Shown: one piece after another, positions 35,414 to 49,100 of the stretch
How positions within the stretch are numbered: position 1 is the first letter of the stretch
How the letters are laid out: every line of letters begins with the position of its first letter
Translations under genes and position numbers: made by a program
DNA from: Climacium dendroides
Taxonomy: Eukaryota; Streptophyta; Bryopsida; Hypnales; Climaciaceae
Direction of reading: 5' to 3'
DNA: 64,000 nucleotides
Assembly: GCA_950106755.1 (NCBI GenBank)
Contig: OX467083.1
Span: 3,261,501 to 3,325,500 of the forward strand
The notes under the pieces: generated by a model
Seen by the model: only the letters and a program-made list of their open reading frames with translations
What the model was told of the DNA's origin: nothing
The model's database searches: none

Positions 35414-35470
35414 CGCCTTCCCTTCCCTTCCCTTCCCTTCCCTTCCCTTCCCTTCCCTTCCCTTCCCTTC
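35414..35470. repeat. (CCCTT)n microsatellite, about 11 units
   Basis: An uninterrupted CCCTT/CTTCC run, polypyrimidine on the plus strand. It lies about 240 bases beyond the ORF at 34926-35177. Confidence 0.95.
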
Positions 35471-35991
35471 ATAGGTTATGGTTTCGTATTTTTGCTGAAG
35501 CTTGGGAAGTTTGGGTGTCTTGAATCAGTAGAGAACAGGCGAGAGAAAGAGTAGGAGACAATGTTTGTGGCATACTCGTATAGGATATTTCAGAAGTCTT
35601 TTGAACTGTGGAGGTCGGTGAGTAGTCCTGTCTGTATCATTAAATTTTCAATTTAGTTCCAAGGACAACTTGCGAGTTCTGACTAATCGAAGAAATTCTA
35701 AGCTTACAGCAGTCATTTGGGCTTTGAAACATTTTGATTCTTTATATTCTGTATAATTGCTCATTCTCTGCAGAATTTTGGTTTTGCATGCTGACTAATA
35801 TACAGCGAGTATGTATTACATTACAGAGTATATATATTGTTGGCAAATATTGTGAATCATGACAAGTGTATGATCTTTGATACGGTAGATGGATGGAATT
35901 ACTAATTAAATGGTATTGCTAAAGGGCCTAACTCTGCTAAAGTGTTTCCTACTTGAAATAAAAGTTGTTTGGGCATCGTGTGTTTTCTTGC

Positions 35992-36973
35992 TTAACCCTC
36001 AAAGGACCGGCCTTTGCCTGGGAATAACCCTTTTGGCATTGTGTGAATAGTTGGTTTAAAAAAATCATAAAGCATTCATTGAAAGTCAAACTACATATAT
36101 AAGACCTCCTCTTTTCATGCAAATTTCAAGGATGAATAGTTGCACTTTTGTCCTACACACAAAGATCTTGTGTCATTCATCGACCAAAAAATGGCCACAA
36201 CATCATTTTTGGTTTAACCCCAAATGACCCAAGTGACCATTTTCTAGTCGCTCCCCTCTTTTTAAGCTACCTGTTATCTAATTTTTGAGTTTTTTTTCAA
36301 TAGAAATTATTTCTGAGAAATAGACAGCATTATGAATCCAATGATAGTAGTTTCATCAAATTCCAAATTAAACTCTACTTTGTACAATTTTTAAAGTTGA
36401 ATGGTGTAGTGTAGTTCATGGCTCTTTTTTGAGAGGGGGGGGGGGGGGGGGTAGTTAGGGCTTGGATTGAAAAATCAGCCAACCAATACAATTGTTGCCC
36501 ATTTCAAAAAGAGTAGATCCAAGGAGCTCAAGGAGAAGACAAGTGTGCCCATTCTTGTTTTTCTTAAAAACATTACCCTCATTTCAGTGACCACCATGTA
36601 TTGCAAGCTTCACCAAAAAAGTGGCAAAATGACTAGAATGTTGTAAAATGGTAGGTGAGTATTTTTCAACTCTCTTGTCTTTTATTAAGCACAAAAGTTC
36701 ATCATTTCAAAATATTATCACTAAGATGTGCTCCTTCAAAGTTGTTACCTTGTTTTTCCATTGACTTAAATAAAACTTCAAACTTAAATATCTACTAAAT
36801 TATGCAGTCAAATAATTGAAATTTTTTTAAGATACTTACTCTCAATGTAAACTATAAGATCCTATGATTATAGTCTATCTGATCTTAAGAAAAAATGAAA
36901 AAACAAATTGCACAGGTTCTTAGCAATTTTAACTCATTTTGAAAGTATAGGCCCCTTGGGTCATTAGGGTTTA
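35992..36973 (+). mobile_element. TTAACCC/GGCC-family element, copy d
   Basis: The left end TTAACCCTCAAAGGACCGGC (35992) pairs with the reverse complement of the right end, GGCCCCTTGGGTCATTAGGG (from 36950). It is about 980 bp and non-coding. It contains a G17 run (36435-36451), like the G13 run in the similarly sized element at 56249-57210. Confidence 0.6.
36435..36451. repeat. Poly(G) tract, 17 bases
   Basis: An uninterrupted G17 in otherwise AT-rich DNA. Length could be affected by sequencing error. Confidence 0.9.
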
Positions 36974-37062
36974 AAATATCAAATTTTGAATGGAAGACAG
37001 CTTGGATTTGTAGGAGCCACATGTTTGTGATTTAGAGATATTAGAAAGAATTGCAACAGGAC

Positions 37063-37397
37063 TAGCATATGAGCCTAGAAATGCAAGCCTACAAGCTTTT
37101 AGCTTAAGTGTGAAAAAGTACACTACAACTATTGAAGGTGCCTATAACATACATACCTATAATATAAATACCATGTAATTGTGAAAGGTGCTTATAACAT
37201 AGATATTTATAATATAGACACCTATAATATAAATATCCTATAACTATGGAAGGTATTTACAACATAGACACCTAAAAGATAGGTCCCAATAATATAAATA
37301 TCCTATAACCAAGGAAGGTGTCTATAATATAGGTATCTATAATATAAGAACTTAGGTTCTTAAGCTCATGGGTTCAAGATCCTAAGCTCAAATGCTA
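37063..37397 (+). mobile_element. TAGCAT/GAGCCTAG-family MITE with internal minisatellite, copy 1
   Basis: The left end TAGCATATGAGCCTAG (37063) and the reverse complement of the right end (TAGCATTTGAGCTTAG, ending 37397) agree at 14 of 16 bases, and weaker similarity runs further in. The interior consists of about five units of roughly 40-55 bases, such as CCTATAATATAAATATCC with TATGGAAGGTG. A second copy is at 42172-42492. Confidence 0.8.
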
Positions 37398-37809
37398 ATA
37401 ACCCTAAAAAGAATTGAAATAGAATTTGAAATGGCTTAACTTCTAGAATCATTTGCAAGATGAGTTATATAATAGAATTTTGTACACTTTGAAGAAGTGA
37501 ATTAAATCCTTTAAAGACAATAGGATCATGATTTAAAAACAATCCTTTTGATTGATCATATTGAGTAGAACATACACCCTAAATGGAAAAAATCTTTGTA
37601 CAATTAGATTGAGTGAAGAACATTACATGCCTTGTTTCAACAAAATAAAATATGAATAAAAAATAAAAACATATAAATGATTCAAAATTACTCAAATAAT
37701 ATGAGGTCCAAATTAGTTCTTTATGGTCACAAAAGTGTTAAAAATGGAAGTGATGTTCGCATTGTCAAAGTCTAATATTTTTCACTTTGTTTACTTTGTT
37801 TTGTTAACT

Positions 37810-38194
37810 TGTTTTAGATTTTGTGCAAGGGTGTCCATTGCAATCTTGACTCTTTGTAGTAGAAATGAGCATCAAATACACTAAATCAAAAATCACATTA
37901 GAAATTCATTAAAAAAAATTGTAGAGTAGACTTTGAGAAGCCATAAATTAATTGGGGTTATGCATATTAAGTCCTTTATTCTCATATGTTTTTGGTGACC
38001 AGTTTTTTAGATTTGACATGTGAAAAGAGGATTGAAAGACTTCAAATCGCTTTTGTATTTTTACACCCTAATGATCAAACATTATAATCTTTCAATCCAT
38101 AAGTGATTACAACTTATCAAAATGTTGACTTCTTGTTTAATTTAGATCAAGTTCCTAGAAGCTCAAAAAAGACCTTAGGCATTTAGGGGTTAGT
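37810..38194 (+). mobile_element. TTAACCC/GGCC-family fragment, copy b
   Basis: It follows copy a (9366-10012) from GATTTTGTGCAAGGGTGTCC through AAAAAAGACCTTAGGCATTT to AGGGGTTAG. The left terminus is missing. It abuts the GGTAGAAC-family element at 38208. Confidence 0.75.
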
Positions 38195-38207
38195 GGGTTA
38201 CTAAGGT

Positions 38208-38592
38208 AGAGGTATCCATTTCTGACCAGGTATCCATGTGCAACCTGTAGGGTGCTCTATTTCCCACCAAGACTGGATTCAATTTCCAACCAAGCCTTGG
38301 AATGCATCCCAACTAATAAGGTTATGAGACAAGTCCAAAGAGGTTAGTTTGAAAGCAAGAAGTAGTGAGCAGGAAAGTAGTTTGGCTAAGATTGGAACTA
38401 GAAGTGTCTAGTGGTTGTCTATGGGTCTGAAGCTCTTTTTGCCTCCCAAAATTCACAGTAATTTCAATTCAAGCAATAAAATTATCAATTTTTTTGCAAT
38501 TCTATCAACGCACCTCTGAAAATATTTGCTTTGTCTTCCAACACTCTAGACCATGTCCAAAATTGCTCATTTGATCGGTTATGGGTACCTTC
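38208..38592 (-). mobile_element. GGTAGAAC-family MITE, copy 4, inverted and diverged
   Basis: It starts GGTAGAGGTATCCATTTC, then follows copy 1 in reverse complement (CCTGTAGGGTGC, AACTAATAAGGTTATG, AGCAAGAAGTAGTGAGC, ACTCTAGACCATGTCC). It ends near GTTATGGGTACC. The termini are eroded. Confidence 0.7.
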
Positions 38593-38793
38593 ATCGACGT
38601 ATAGTATGAAAGTTGTGCATTTTTTGAGTTATTTTTGGTTTTTTGAGTTATTTTTTGGTTTTTGGTCGCAATCTTGGTACCGTCGGAAAGTCCTCGACAA
38701 GGAGGGGTGCATAGGCTTGGTTTTGTGGCATTCTAACTCATAGTGAGAAAGTTATGGATTTTTGAGTTGTTTCTGGTTTTTAAAAAATTAGAA

Positions 38794-39519
38794 TTTTTTT
38801 TTTTTTTTGACACAAATAAAGGCATAGCTTTACTGCATGAAAAGATAACAGAAACCCAGCCGCAAGCGGCCTGGGAGGGGCAAGTGGCCAACAAAAAGAA
38901 ACAAAAGAACCAAAGAAAAAAGAAGAAAAATAAAACTACAGGCCAGGCGCAAACCTAGACTCAAGAGCCGCCCCAGCTAACACCACCCACCTAAGGTGGT
39001 TGAAAAACAAACCCAACACGAGGACCCGCTAAGACCCACCGCGGCGTATCTCCCACCATCACAACAAACAAATCGTTACGGAGCCACTTACTAATAAACC
39101 TCTCCCTGGCCTTGTCACCACTAGGTCCCCTCCTAATGTGAAGGCGAGAAACAACATCCCACTCCATCCTACCGTAATCAATAAGCTCCAGCCAGATCCG
39201 TTGCAAAAGCTTGACCGGATGCCACTTGACGTCATTGAAGGTTGCATCGTTACATTCGATCCACAATGTCCAAAGGATAACAGTATGTAGTACCGCCCAA
39301 ATACTGCTCACAATATTGAACTTGCGGGGAATGCGGTTAGAGAAAATTCCTTGTTTCCATGTAAGTGGGCGCCAAGGCCCTTTAGCCTCCTTGTTGGTGA
39401 TGAGAGTATTCATAATATGAATTCCCCATTGCCAACCTAGTTGGGCAGAAGTGCACTCCCCAAACCAATGCAAGACGGATTCGTGTGCCCTGGAAGGGCA
39501 CACCGGGCATCTAATGTCC
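38794..39519 (-). mobile_element. 5'-truncated LINE with zf-RVT remnant
   Basis: On the minus strand the frame from about 39521 to 38991 encodes the C-terminal zinc-binding region typical of plant LINE reverse transcriptases. It shows CPVC (start of the frame), HWFGEC about 13 residues on, then a Trp-rich segment with WTLWIECNDATF. No reverse transcriptase core remains. The 3' end is a 15-base poly(A) (T run at 38794-38808 on the plus strand). AATTAGAA occurs immediately outside both ends (38786-38793 and 39520-39527), a clean 8-bp target duplication. This is classic target-primed insertion of a truncated copy. The open frame and intact ends indicate a fairly young insertion. Confidence 0.92.
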
Positions 39520-40079
39520 AATTAGAAAATTACTTTTACTTTTGTTTTTGACTGTGGCAACGCCACAGGGCACTCTCGTCTATTGGATGGCAGAATTTCA
39601 ACTGGAGCACGAAGGTACACTGACAAACTCCCACAAGTGAAGCTTGTAAATAAATACACAACCATCAGTCAAATTCCACGTACCCACATTCCACGTACGC
39701 TACTGACACTGTGCATGACAGCACAAGCACCAGCCAGGGATTTTATTTCATTTCTTTTAGGCAGTGCAGGAAGCGATAATCGCTGCAAGGATGAAGCTAT
39801 TTACATCCATGGAAGTGGATGAAACTTGAAATCTGTGGATGGAATTTCATTTATTCGTCCAAAACAATGTACATTCATTTAGAATGATAAATAGAGTGAT
39901 ACTGCCCCAAATTTTGGTAGCATTTTGGCGATTTCATCCGGTGTAAAGCAAAGAATGTTCTGCCCAAGATTCCCTACTAAAAAAAATCATCACTTTTCAG
40001 TGAAAATAGCTCAAATTAAAAATGCTGACAAGCACCTCCCCACATAGAATTATGATGCTAAACTTGTCCCACGAAAATA
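39520..40079. other. Intergenic, no gene seen
   Basis: CAATTCCACGTACC-like words repeat near 39673-39705 (TTCCACGTACCCACATTCCA). No coding frame is recognised. Confidence 0.45.
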
Positions 40080-40620
40080 CCTAGAAGTGAAACCAATAGG
40101 GTGAAAATGTAGGAATCTTATCCTAGGGGAAATTGCAAGAACTTTTTTAATTTTCACACATGAAAAAAATTTCAATTTTTGAATTCACATTTGCAATTAG
40201 GGAACCCAAATTAGTTGGGACAAGTGAAGAATATACCTTCAATATGGCACAAAATAGGGGGCAAGATTTTATTTTTATCCCAAAGAATTTGTATTTTCAC
40301 CAAGTTTGTTCCACTTTGTAAGACAAGTTTAGTGTCTTGCCCCCAAACACCATTTTTTCCTATTGTGACCAATTTCTATTATTAAACTAATCAAAATTTC
40401 ATTTTTTCCTATTGGCAAGCAAAAGGAAGCTCCAATGCACCAAAGATTGTAACATTTGGATCTCGAATGCAAAAATTAAGAGTAAAAGTCAAAGTTTTTT
40501 TTCATAAATGTTCTACAATTGTTTCTTCTATATAGGTACATATTGATTTTGAAGATGTACACAAAGTGATCATGGAAAATTTAGATAGGGTGCAATTTTG
40601 GGGGCACTCACCTAGTTACA
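40080..40620. repeat. Dispersed repeat, composite
   Basis: The part 40125-40340 resembles 62300-62530, and more weakly 60780-60900. Shared words are GAATTCACATTTGCAATTAG, AAATTAG, ATATACC and TTTTATCCC. The part 40340-40620 resembles 32880-33240, including the TACATATTGATTTTGAAGAT unit. No protein is encoded. Confidence 0.65.
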
Positions 40621-42171
40621 AAAATATCCTTGTTAGGTAAATTTGATGCCCTTTTCTTCAATATTGCTATAAAATTTGTAAAACTCTCAATACAAATGCA
40701 TTATTAAATCTTGTACATGGGATGCAATATTATAAAGAAACAAGATCCTTTCGTGTTGAATCAAACTTGTGTATTTTATCTTGACCACGTGTATCATACA
40801 TTATTGATTTTTGGGTTCAAATCTTTAATATGGAAAATATACATTTAAATATTGAATTGTTTTTAGTATTGCATCAATGTGGAATTTTTCTTTTTCTTAA
40901 AATTCTTCTACAATGGAACAAAGAACTAGTTGTCATTTGAGTGGCTATGAACACACAAGAAACACATTAGAAAAGATATGAGGGTATGGAAGGGCCATTT
41001 AAAGGCTGTTCCCTTGATATGAAGCAACACATTGCTAGTCACATTATTAAATAGTATTTTTTATTAAAAAATTTAATTTCAATATATATATTTAATAATT
41101 ATTTAAATAATATTTTATAAAAGGTAGGAATTCAACCATGTCAAATTGTTGATTTGAAAAAGTTCCTATTAATTACTAGTATTCTAAAACTCGCAATCTT
41201 GTAATGCCCCTAAATCCCCTCTAATGATATACAAATAGTCGCACAATATTTCAACATAGAATAATTTCTTACTAATCTTTCATTTGATTTCTTATCTATT
41301 GTCTTTGTTTAATTAATGTTGGATAAGGTCATTCTTCTCATGTTTGTGAAATCCACACAACATACACAAGAAAATATTCTATCTCTTTGATTATACTATA
41401 GAAGAATGATGTTTAAATGAGACGTGCTATATACAAATTTAATCTACATTGTATCCTAAAAGGAAGAGGGGCAAGATTAAAAGAAAATTTTTTCTAATAA
41501 GTTTTAGCTTACACCAAGACTAGAGTAACATACCACTCAAATTGAGTACTACCTTATTTTCTTGGGTATATATTTGGTAATCAAGATGCTTAAGACAAAA
41601 ATTTAATAACACTCTCTATAATCTTATAGAGAGTCTTATATAGTCTTACAGTCTTCATGTAATTGAACTAAAAAAGAACATAATTATTGAGGGGCTTTAT
41701 TTTTTATTTTCAAATCCAACAATGTGAATCTCAAATCAATTAAGAAGGCAAAATCTATGGTTATGAGGCCTATTACTTTGAAGAGTTTGGAAAGAAATGC
41801 TCCTAAAAATTGAAAAAGATTATCTACCTTTTTAGCTATGTAAGATTCCAAATGAACTTGTCATCTATGGAGAATTAAACATTTCTAGTATTATGCAAAG
41901 TATTCCCACCTAGCCATTTTTGGGATGAAAAGTGCACAATTAATGCTTAAACATGCCCAAAGTTTCTCCTTTGCATTGCAAAAAAAATGCATTTTTGTTG
42001 ACATTAACCACTTCGTCAAATACAATTTTTTCTTCTACAAATGGTTCATTGAATTAGCAATGAAGGAGACCACTTTTGCTATTCTGCACTACATATCTTC
42101 CAATTGATTAGAAGTCAAAATAACCAATTGCACTAAGTGGAGCAAACAAATACACTAACTTCCAATGACGC
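40621..42171. other. Intergenic, no gene seen
   Basis: AT-rich, with no coding-like frame or clear terminal repeats. Confidence 0.55.
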
Positions 42172-42492
42172 TAGCATGTGAGCCTAGAAATGTAAGCTTA
42201 CGAGCCTTGAGCCTAAGTATAAGTGTAGATATTCTACAACTATTGAAGGTGCCAATAACATACATACCTATAATGTATGTACTTATAACCATACAAGGTG
42301 TTTATAGTACAGGTACCTTTAATATAGACAATAACAATATAAATATCATATAACTATAGAAGGTGCTTATAACATAGCTCCATATAATATAGGCATCTAT
42401 ATCATTAATGCTATGTAACCATGGAAGGTGTCTATAATATAGGAGCTTAAGCTTTGAAGCTCATAGGCTCAAGAATCTAAGCTTGTAAGCTA
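42172..42492 (+). mobile_element. TAGCAT/GAGCCTAG-family MITE with internal minisatellite, copy 2
   Basis: The left end TAGCATGTGAGCCTAG (42172) and the reverse complement of the right end (TAGCTTACAAGCTTAG) match partly, and GC precedes TAGC on both sides. The interior shows the same TATTGAAGGTGC, CATACATACCTATAAT and CCATGGAAGGTGTCTATAAT units as copy 1, in the same order. It is 321 bp versus 335. Confidence 0.8.
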
Positions 42493-43116
42493 GCAACCTT
42501 CCACTAACTTCTCCTATTCAACAATATACTTGACGCTGACTTTTTACAATCATATTATTTCAAATTTGGTGGAGCTCGAAATATTCCCATGTTGTGTCAC
42601 TTTATATGAAACTTTGACCTACTTGGTGCTAATTTTGTAGGTGCCCATATTCATTCTATTCACTATGCTCTTGCTCCTAAGTGTGAACTCTCCCATTAAG
42701 TTATAAAGACTGCAAGGGCCCTTTCCCAACCATCCCAAATTAACTTACCACCCATCATACCGAATGCAGCAGGACAGCTGCTTTACAAGGAGCTCTGCAA
42801 TGCAGCGGCTCTCAAGGGACATCCTCGTCGCCCTCGCGTAGGGGCCGCCCTCCTCGCATTTGGGCTTCCCCGGGGAAGCAAGTATCTAAACCATCGCTAC
42901 TTGAGATTAGGAGTTCAGATTCCGCCGTAGACATTTCTTCCTCACATATTTGCCCTAAACGTTTCTCATGAACTCTTTCGGATCATAATGCGAGGAAGAG
43001 AATGGCGCTTTGACCAGTGAGAGCTCCGTCGCGGGGGGACGGTATGGGAGAGTGTTGCAATCACAGAGTATTGGAGTGAGAGAGGAGGAGGGGAGTGACA
43101 TTTGAAGGGAGTCGCG
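42493..43116 (+). promoter_or_regulatory. Upstream region of the SPPL gene
   Basis: From about 42770 the sequence becomes distinctly GC-rich (CTCGTCGCCCTCGCG, GGGCTTCCCCGGGG) up to the start codon at 43117. This marks the likely promoter and 5' leader. A TATAAA-like AGTTATAAAG lies near 42700, but its use is unproven. Confidence 0.45.
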
Positions 43117-46100
43117 ATGGCGGGGAGAGGAGGAAGTTGCTATCTTAGCTATGGCCGGGGATTTTTGGTGTTGATGTTGCTGCTTGGGGTTTGTCTTGTG
43201 GCGGTGCCGCCTTGTGTGGCGGACGATGATATCGAACATGATGATCCGGTGGAGCCATCGCAGCCAGGATGCTCCAACAGCTACGTGCTGGTGCGCTTCG
43301 TGTCCCTGTGCTTTTCGTATTTTCTAAGAATTTTGAATGATTCGAGTGCTGGACCGATTCGGCCGCTGGGCTGATAGCACATAAGATAACACGTCAAATC
43401 ACTTAGAGTGCACAATTTTACACGGAGGTATATATAGGATTATAATTTAAGATGAATTTGTACGCTTAGGGGGACTAACCTGGCTCCTGGCCTAAAGTTT
43501 GAAGTCATATTGAAGTTGTAAATTTACATTTGCAATAATGAAAGCACATGTATACACAGCTCTTCACTGCTCTTGTAATTTTAAAAATTAGCTATGTCGG
43601 TGAATTAATTATGCCGAGCCCTCCCACATGTAACAGAGGGATGTACCATCTGCTTATTGTTCTTAAGAAGTTTATCATACTTGCAAACGACCTGCAATGA
43701 AGTACAAAAAAATTCCAGTCTATCGTGGCCGTGGCTATGTTTGGGAAAAAAGTCCATCATGCTGTGCCAAACTGCCAATGTTACAATCAGACCAATGGTC
43801 GAATCAATTTTTATTTGTCAAGGCAAAAACTGTGCAGAATGAGTGGAGGGCACGGTTTTTCCACATGTGCTCTTAGTAATTTGTGGAATTGCATCGTTTG
43901 TGTGAATCGGTTAAGACAAAGTGATGTTAAAGTGGCGGTAAATTGTGTTGCAGGTCAAAATTAGGAACTGGATTGAAGGAGTCGAGGAACCAGAAGTTGT
44001 AGGAGTCGGTGCACGATTCGGCAAGGTGATCGACAACCGTGAAAAAGAAGTGCATACTGTTCCACTGGCAAAGTTGGATCCCGAAGACGGATGCACTGAT
44101 TCTGTCAAGAATGTAGGTCTTTCTAACCTTGAGACGCAGGGATTTGTTTTATTATGACTCATCTTAACCCTCAGGATTTGAAGACCAATTTATAGTCTTC
44201 ACTGGTTTATCCTATTAGTGCATGTGACATCGACTCACCAGAGTCACACTATTTCTAATCTGTACCGAATGAATTCTACTGTATGTATACTAATTTTTCA
44301 CAAGAATAACCCTAATTTTCTCCTCACTAATAGGATATCAGTGTAGCCATAGCTTTCTCATCCAAAATTTAAACCTGTAGATTCACGTTTTGGGTGAATG
44401 TTTCTCAGAAGTAGTTTCTTCTCCAATTCATGAAATTATAAAATTAAAGTCTTAAATGCCCTAGGCGTCACATTTTGGTGTTGACCAAAACTTGAAATTA
44501 AATTACTATTTTTAGCACCATCTTTTTAATGAATTGTTGCTCATGTCTATACTCTGCTGAAATGAATATTTTTGAAAATAAAGTAGTTGAGATCTTTCGA
44601 TTCGTTTTCTTGTGCAATGAATTCCATTGCAAAACTTAATTTTCTAGTCTTAAGAGCTCTTTGAGGTGAGCCTCTGAAGCATTGAGTTTTTGAAAATACA
44701 TCTTCAAAATTGTAGAGTAGATTTTGAAATAAGGTAATTTTACGTAACTATGATGTAACGCCAAGTTGCACGTGGGGATGATTATGATACTATCAAAAGG
44801 AGGACAAAAGTTGTTCTTTGTATGAGAGGTTAGCCCAATTCTAGGAGTTTTTGGTGATCCTGAGTTTGACTAAGGCACTTCGTCTGTTGTATTAGGTTTC
44901 GGATTTGTGTTTTTTCGGCATTCCTTGTTCTTCCTGGTGTCTTGTCTTAAGTTAAATTCTAAAGAATTGCGTGTGCTTTGTGATTTTTCTTGTCTCTACA
45001 GATTCAGGGATATGCAGCCCTTGTTAGACGAGGTAAATGTGATTTTACCACCAAGGCTAGGGTGGCGCAAAAGGCAGGAGCGGTCGGTGTTCTTATCATA
45101 AATGACGTGCAAGGTTGTTCCTCTAGCCGGCCATTCTATTGCATGATTTGTTTATGAATGTATCTGAATGAAGGGGTTCATATCCCTCATTTCCTAATTG
45201 CTAACCGTCTTTAGTTTATTATTATGTGTTTAACCAGCCTTACCCTCTTGATTTCTGTATCTCAGCTGTTACTCAGTAGAATTTTTTTGAATGAGGAGAA
45301 GGCCTCGAAGTAGGTTTCGAAGTTCTCATGCAAGGCAGCGTCTTCTGTACATAAAGACAGCCTATATATGTTCTGAACTGCTTTCAATGTCTCGCAGAGC
45401 TCTACAAGATGATGTGCTCCGGAAATGATACCTTTCACGATATTGTAATTCCAGCCATCATGTTACCACAGGCAGCTGGAAGCACTCTGGAGGATGCTCT
45501 TAAACTCGGCCAAGAAGGTACCATTTCCAGATAATATTACTTTGTTACAAGGTATATGGCAATGAATCTTTAGACCGAGATGAGCGCTTACTAAGGGAAA
45601 GGATACCATTCGCGTCACTGTAAGAAATTTAACGTATGTAGAATTGTGACTTCTTGGAGATCTGTGGAGAGATCTTTTTATACAGTACGGGTCTCTCTTA
45701 AGATCGAATCTCATCACTTTGTATGAATTTCATACACAATTTCACAGTGGGAGGTTGTTGAACACTATAAGGGCCTCAATAATCGATATTAGACAACCTC
45801 ATTTCTATTCAAAGATCAGTGGCCGTAGACATGCTTACCCCACTTGTTAATAAGTCTACACCGAGTCATACTCAAGTATATGAGTAGATGAGCTTTTCGG
45901 TGCCAGGGGTGTCAGTATAGGAGATGGGATTAGGTACCATTCGGATTTATTATCCTCTACCTTATGTCGACGAAGTGTCGAACTATAGATGGGGTCACGT
46001 GGGTGGATTGAGTGACAGTCTATTAATAATTATATATTCTTGCTGTTGGATTTCAGTGAGAGTGGTGCACTACTCCCCGAGGAGGACATTAGTCGACATA

Positions 46101-49100
46101 GGAGAGGTGTTTCTATGGTTAATGGCCGTGGGCACTATTTTGAGTGCCTCTTTCTGGTCAGCCTGGACTGCTAAGGAAGCTGCACAAGAGCACTACAAAC
46201 GCATGAAGGTATGAAACATCCGACGCCCTATTCACTCTTATCCATTAAATGACCAAGGATTCATAGGTTTGTAATGACGAATTTGACTGGTCATATTGCA
46301 TAATTCAGATGGGCCAAAATAATTTAGTCTATCACCAGATCAATGAACATTCCGCGAGTTATGCACAAAAGAAGCAGAAATTGGACAAAAGAAAGTCTCC
46401 ATACGACCAACTCAACTGGTAAATATCACGGGGCTCAATTTGCTTCTTGGCCCTCTAGGGGTAAAACTATTCCACCTGCACTCAGATTTTTTTAATGGGA
46501 TTGACGAATATCGTTGTGTACGGCCCATACGATCTGCGCTGCAGTTAACGTGCCAGATGATGCTATTTTTTTTTTCGGTGAAAGAACATGAAAGTTCTCC
46601 TCTTACACCAGTACAATTCCTTCGTATGTCAGCAGGAACGACCACAGCTGCCAGTTGAGGGTTTTGTGGATGTGGGAGAGCCTGAGAAGGAGGGCAAGGA
46701 TGACGTGATTGACATCAATGTGGTCTCAGCGATGCTCTTTGTGTTGTTGGCTTCAGGCTTTTTAATGCTTCTCTACTTCTATATATCAGCTTGGTTTATA
46801 CGGGTGTTGGTTGTTCTTTTCTGCTTCGGCGGCTTTGAGGTGAGAACCATGAACTGTCATGATGTTTAAGCTCCTTGTCATGCTTTGTTTGTACTTTCCT
46901 CTCCTAGCAAGAATTTTTAATTTAATTTAATTTAATTTTTTTTCTGTTTGTTCTTTGTGCACTAAAGCGTCTGGATTCCTTCACTGTTCATTGAGTCCTT
47001 GGGTGCCAGGTAGCTCCTTAAGAAGCTTTGCAGTCAGCTATCTTTTAACCTTCGGAAACATGTGGTGTCAACTGTATTATTCCAGGGTTTGCAGACATGC
47101 CTGGTGTCCCTTCTATGCAGGTGCTTGACCCTCTTCTACATCTTTTTCGAATATTTCACTTTATTTCGGAAGTTTTATTTCACCTTCTTTATCAAGAGAC
47201 GAGAAAGCATTCACAAAATGTTAATTCGACGATTTCGCATAATTGCCCTCACAGGTGGTTTCCGAAGGCAGGTGCAACCTTCATCAACGTGCCCTTTCTT
47301 GGAGCAGTGTCTGTTCTTGCTTTGTGTCTTTCGCCGTTTTGCTTGACGTTTTCTGTCATTTGGGGCGTCTACCGTCAGAACTCCTATGCCTGGATAGGCC
47401 AGGACATTCTTGTAAGTTTTCTGCTCTCCTATTTTTGTATTGCTCATAGTAATATGCTGTTGTGCAAACCCTTGCAATGTGACTCTAGACTGGCACTCAC
47501 TTACCAAAATCAATTTGTCGATCGTCTCTTTTGAGGAATTTCCTCTTTAGGCATCTCGTCATGCTAGTTTTATTTGGGGTTAACGTTTGGAACTATATTT
47601 TTCGGGCTTCTGTGTCTGCATCTGTGTAGTATTGGAAAAATTTCAGGATCATCAATCCATTGCAGATGTTTAATTTCTGATTTTGACCGGATCTCATTCA
47701 CCAGAGATATATATTAATCAACCGACAAGCTCTTATTGTACAATTGGTGTGCTTTTTGAGAGGTTCCTTGCACTCAGTTAGTAGAACCTGATTATGTGTA
47801 CGGAAGAAGACACGCTGATTAAGAGTTGCTTTTGTTGTCTCTTTTCCAGGGAATAGCGCTCATCCTGACAGTCCTTCAGATTGTACGACTCCCAAACATC
47901 AAGGTTAGTTGCTCTGGAACCAATAATGAGACCTCTTTCTAGAAAACATTAAACTAGGATCAGTTGGTAGAACAGCGTGAGCACTCCAATTGTGATCTTC
48001 TGGCAGAATGTCTATTTGTTTTGCTTCGATACACATAAAGAAAATCTATTGCAGAAAATTATGGTACCGAAGACTTGAACCAGATCCACTCATCGCGAAT
48101 TCATTTGGGATTATGTGTATTCATGCTTTTGTACACAGGTCGCTACAATACTATTGAGCTCTGCATTCCTTTATGATGTTTTCTGGGTGTTCATCTCTCC
48201 ATCATTTTTCCATGAGAGCGTGATGATTGTGGTACGTGTCTTACTCTCCAAACCTGAACCCTAGAAGACCGTAGAAACAAATTCGTGAATTTGCGTTACC
48301 TATTCAAGTACATAAGTGGAAGAAATACGGTTTTGACACTTTTGCAGGTTGATATTGTGCTAGTGCTCGATGTCTCATATTTTGGACATTTTTTGTGATC
48401 TTTACGAAATTTTATTGTTATTGAAGAGTTTTTGGTGCACACAGTTCATTTTAAAATCGTGTGGACCTTCTGGTGGTGACAGGTAGCACGGGGTGATAAA
48501 AGTGATGGTGAAATGATACCTATGCTTTTGAAGGTCCCAAGGTTGTATGATCCTTGGGGAGGTTACAGTATCATTGGTTTTGGTGACATCCTTTTGCCAG
48601 GATTGCTTTGTTCCTTTTGCCTAAGGTACGCGGTATATTATTTTTCCTGACGTAACGTCTGTTAATGATTTGTGAGTCATGCATTACAACTAGTTTATCT
48701 TGGAGGGTTATCACACTGAAGTATCCTCTGAATTCTACGTGAAAGCCACACAAAAGCGTGATTTATCACCTTAAGGACCAAGAAGCCTAAATTATGACCT
48801 CATGTTTTTAGCAGTTTCGAGTAGGTCAAATGGGGACTTTTTTTGTCAAATCATATATATTTTTTGACCAAAAAACACATGCAATGTTCTTCACTGATTC
48901 TAGTGAGAAAGTTTGCCACAATGTGACATGTTTTTTTCAATGTGATAAATCAAGTCGGTTGTTTTCAGAGGTTAGTATTGGGGTTCCGGTTAAGGGATTT
49001 ACACCCTAGTAACTTTAGTGAGGTCTGCACTATTTTCAAGACAAGTACTGCTTCCTTAAGTTGAGATCGGAGTTCTGCACGGACGCAGAAGAGTTCTGAA

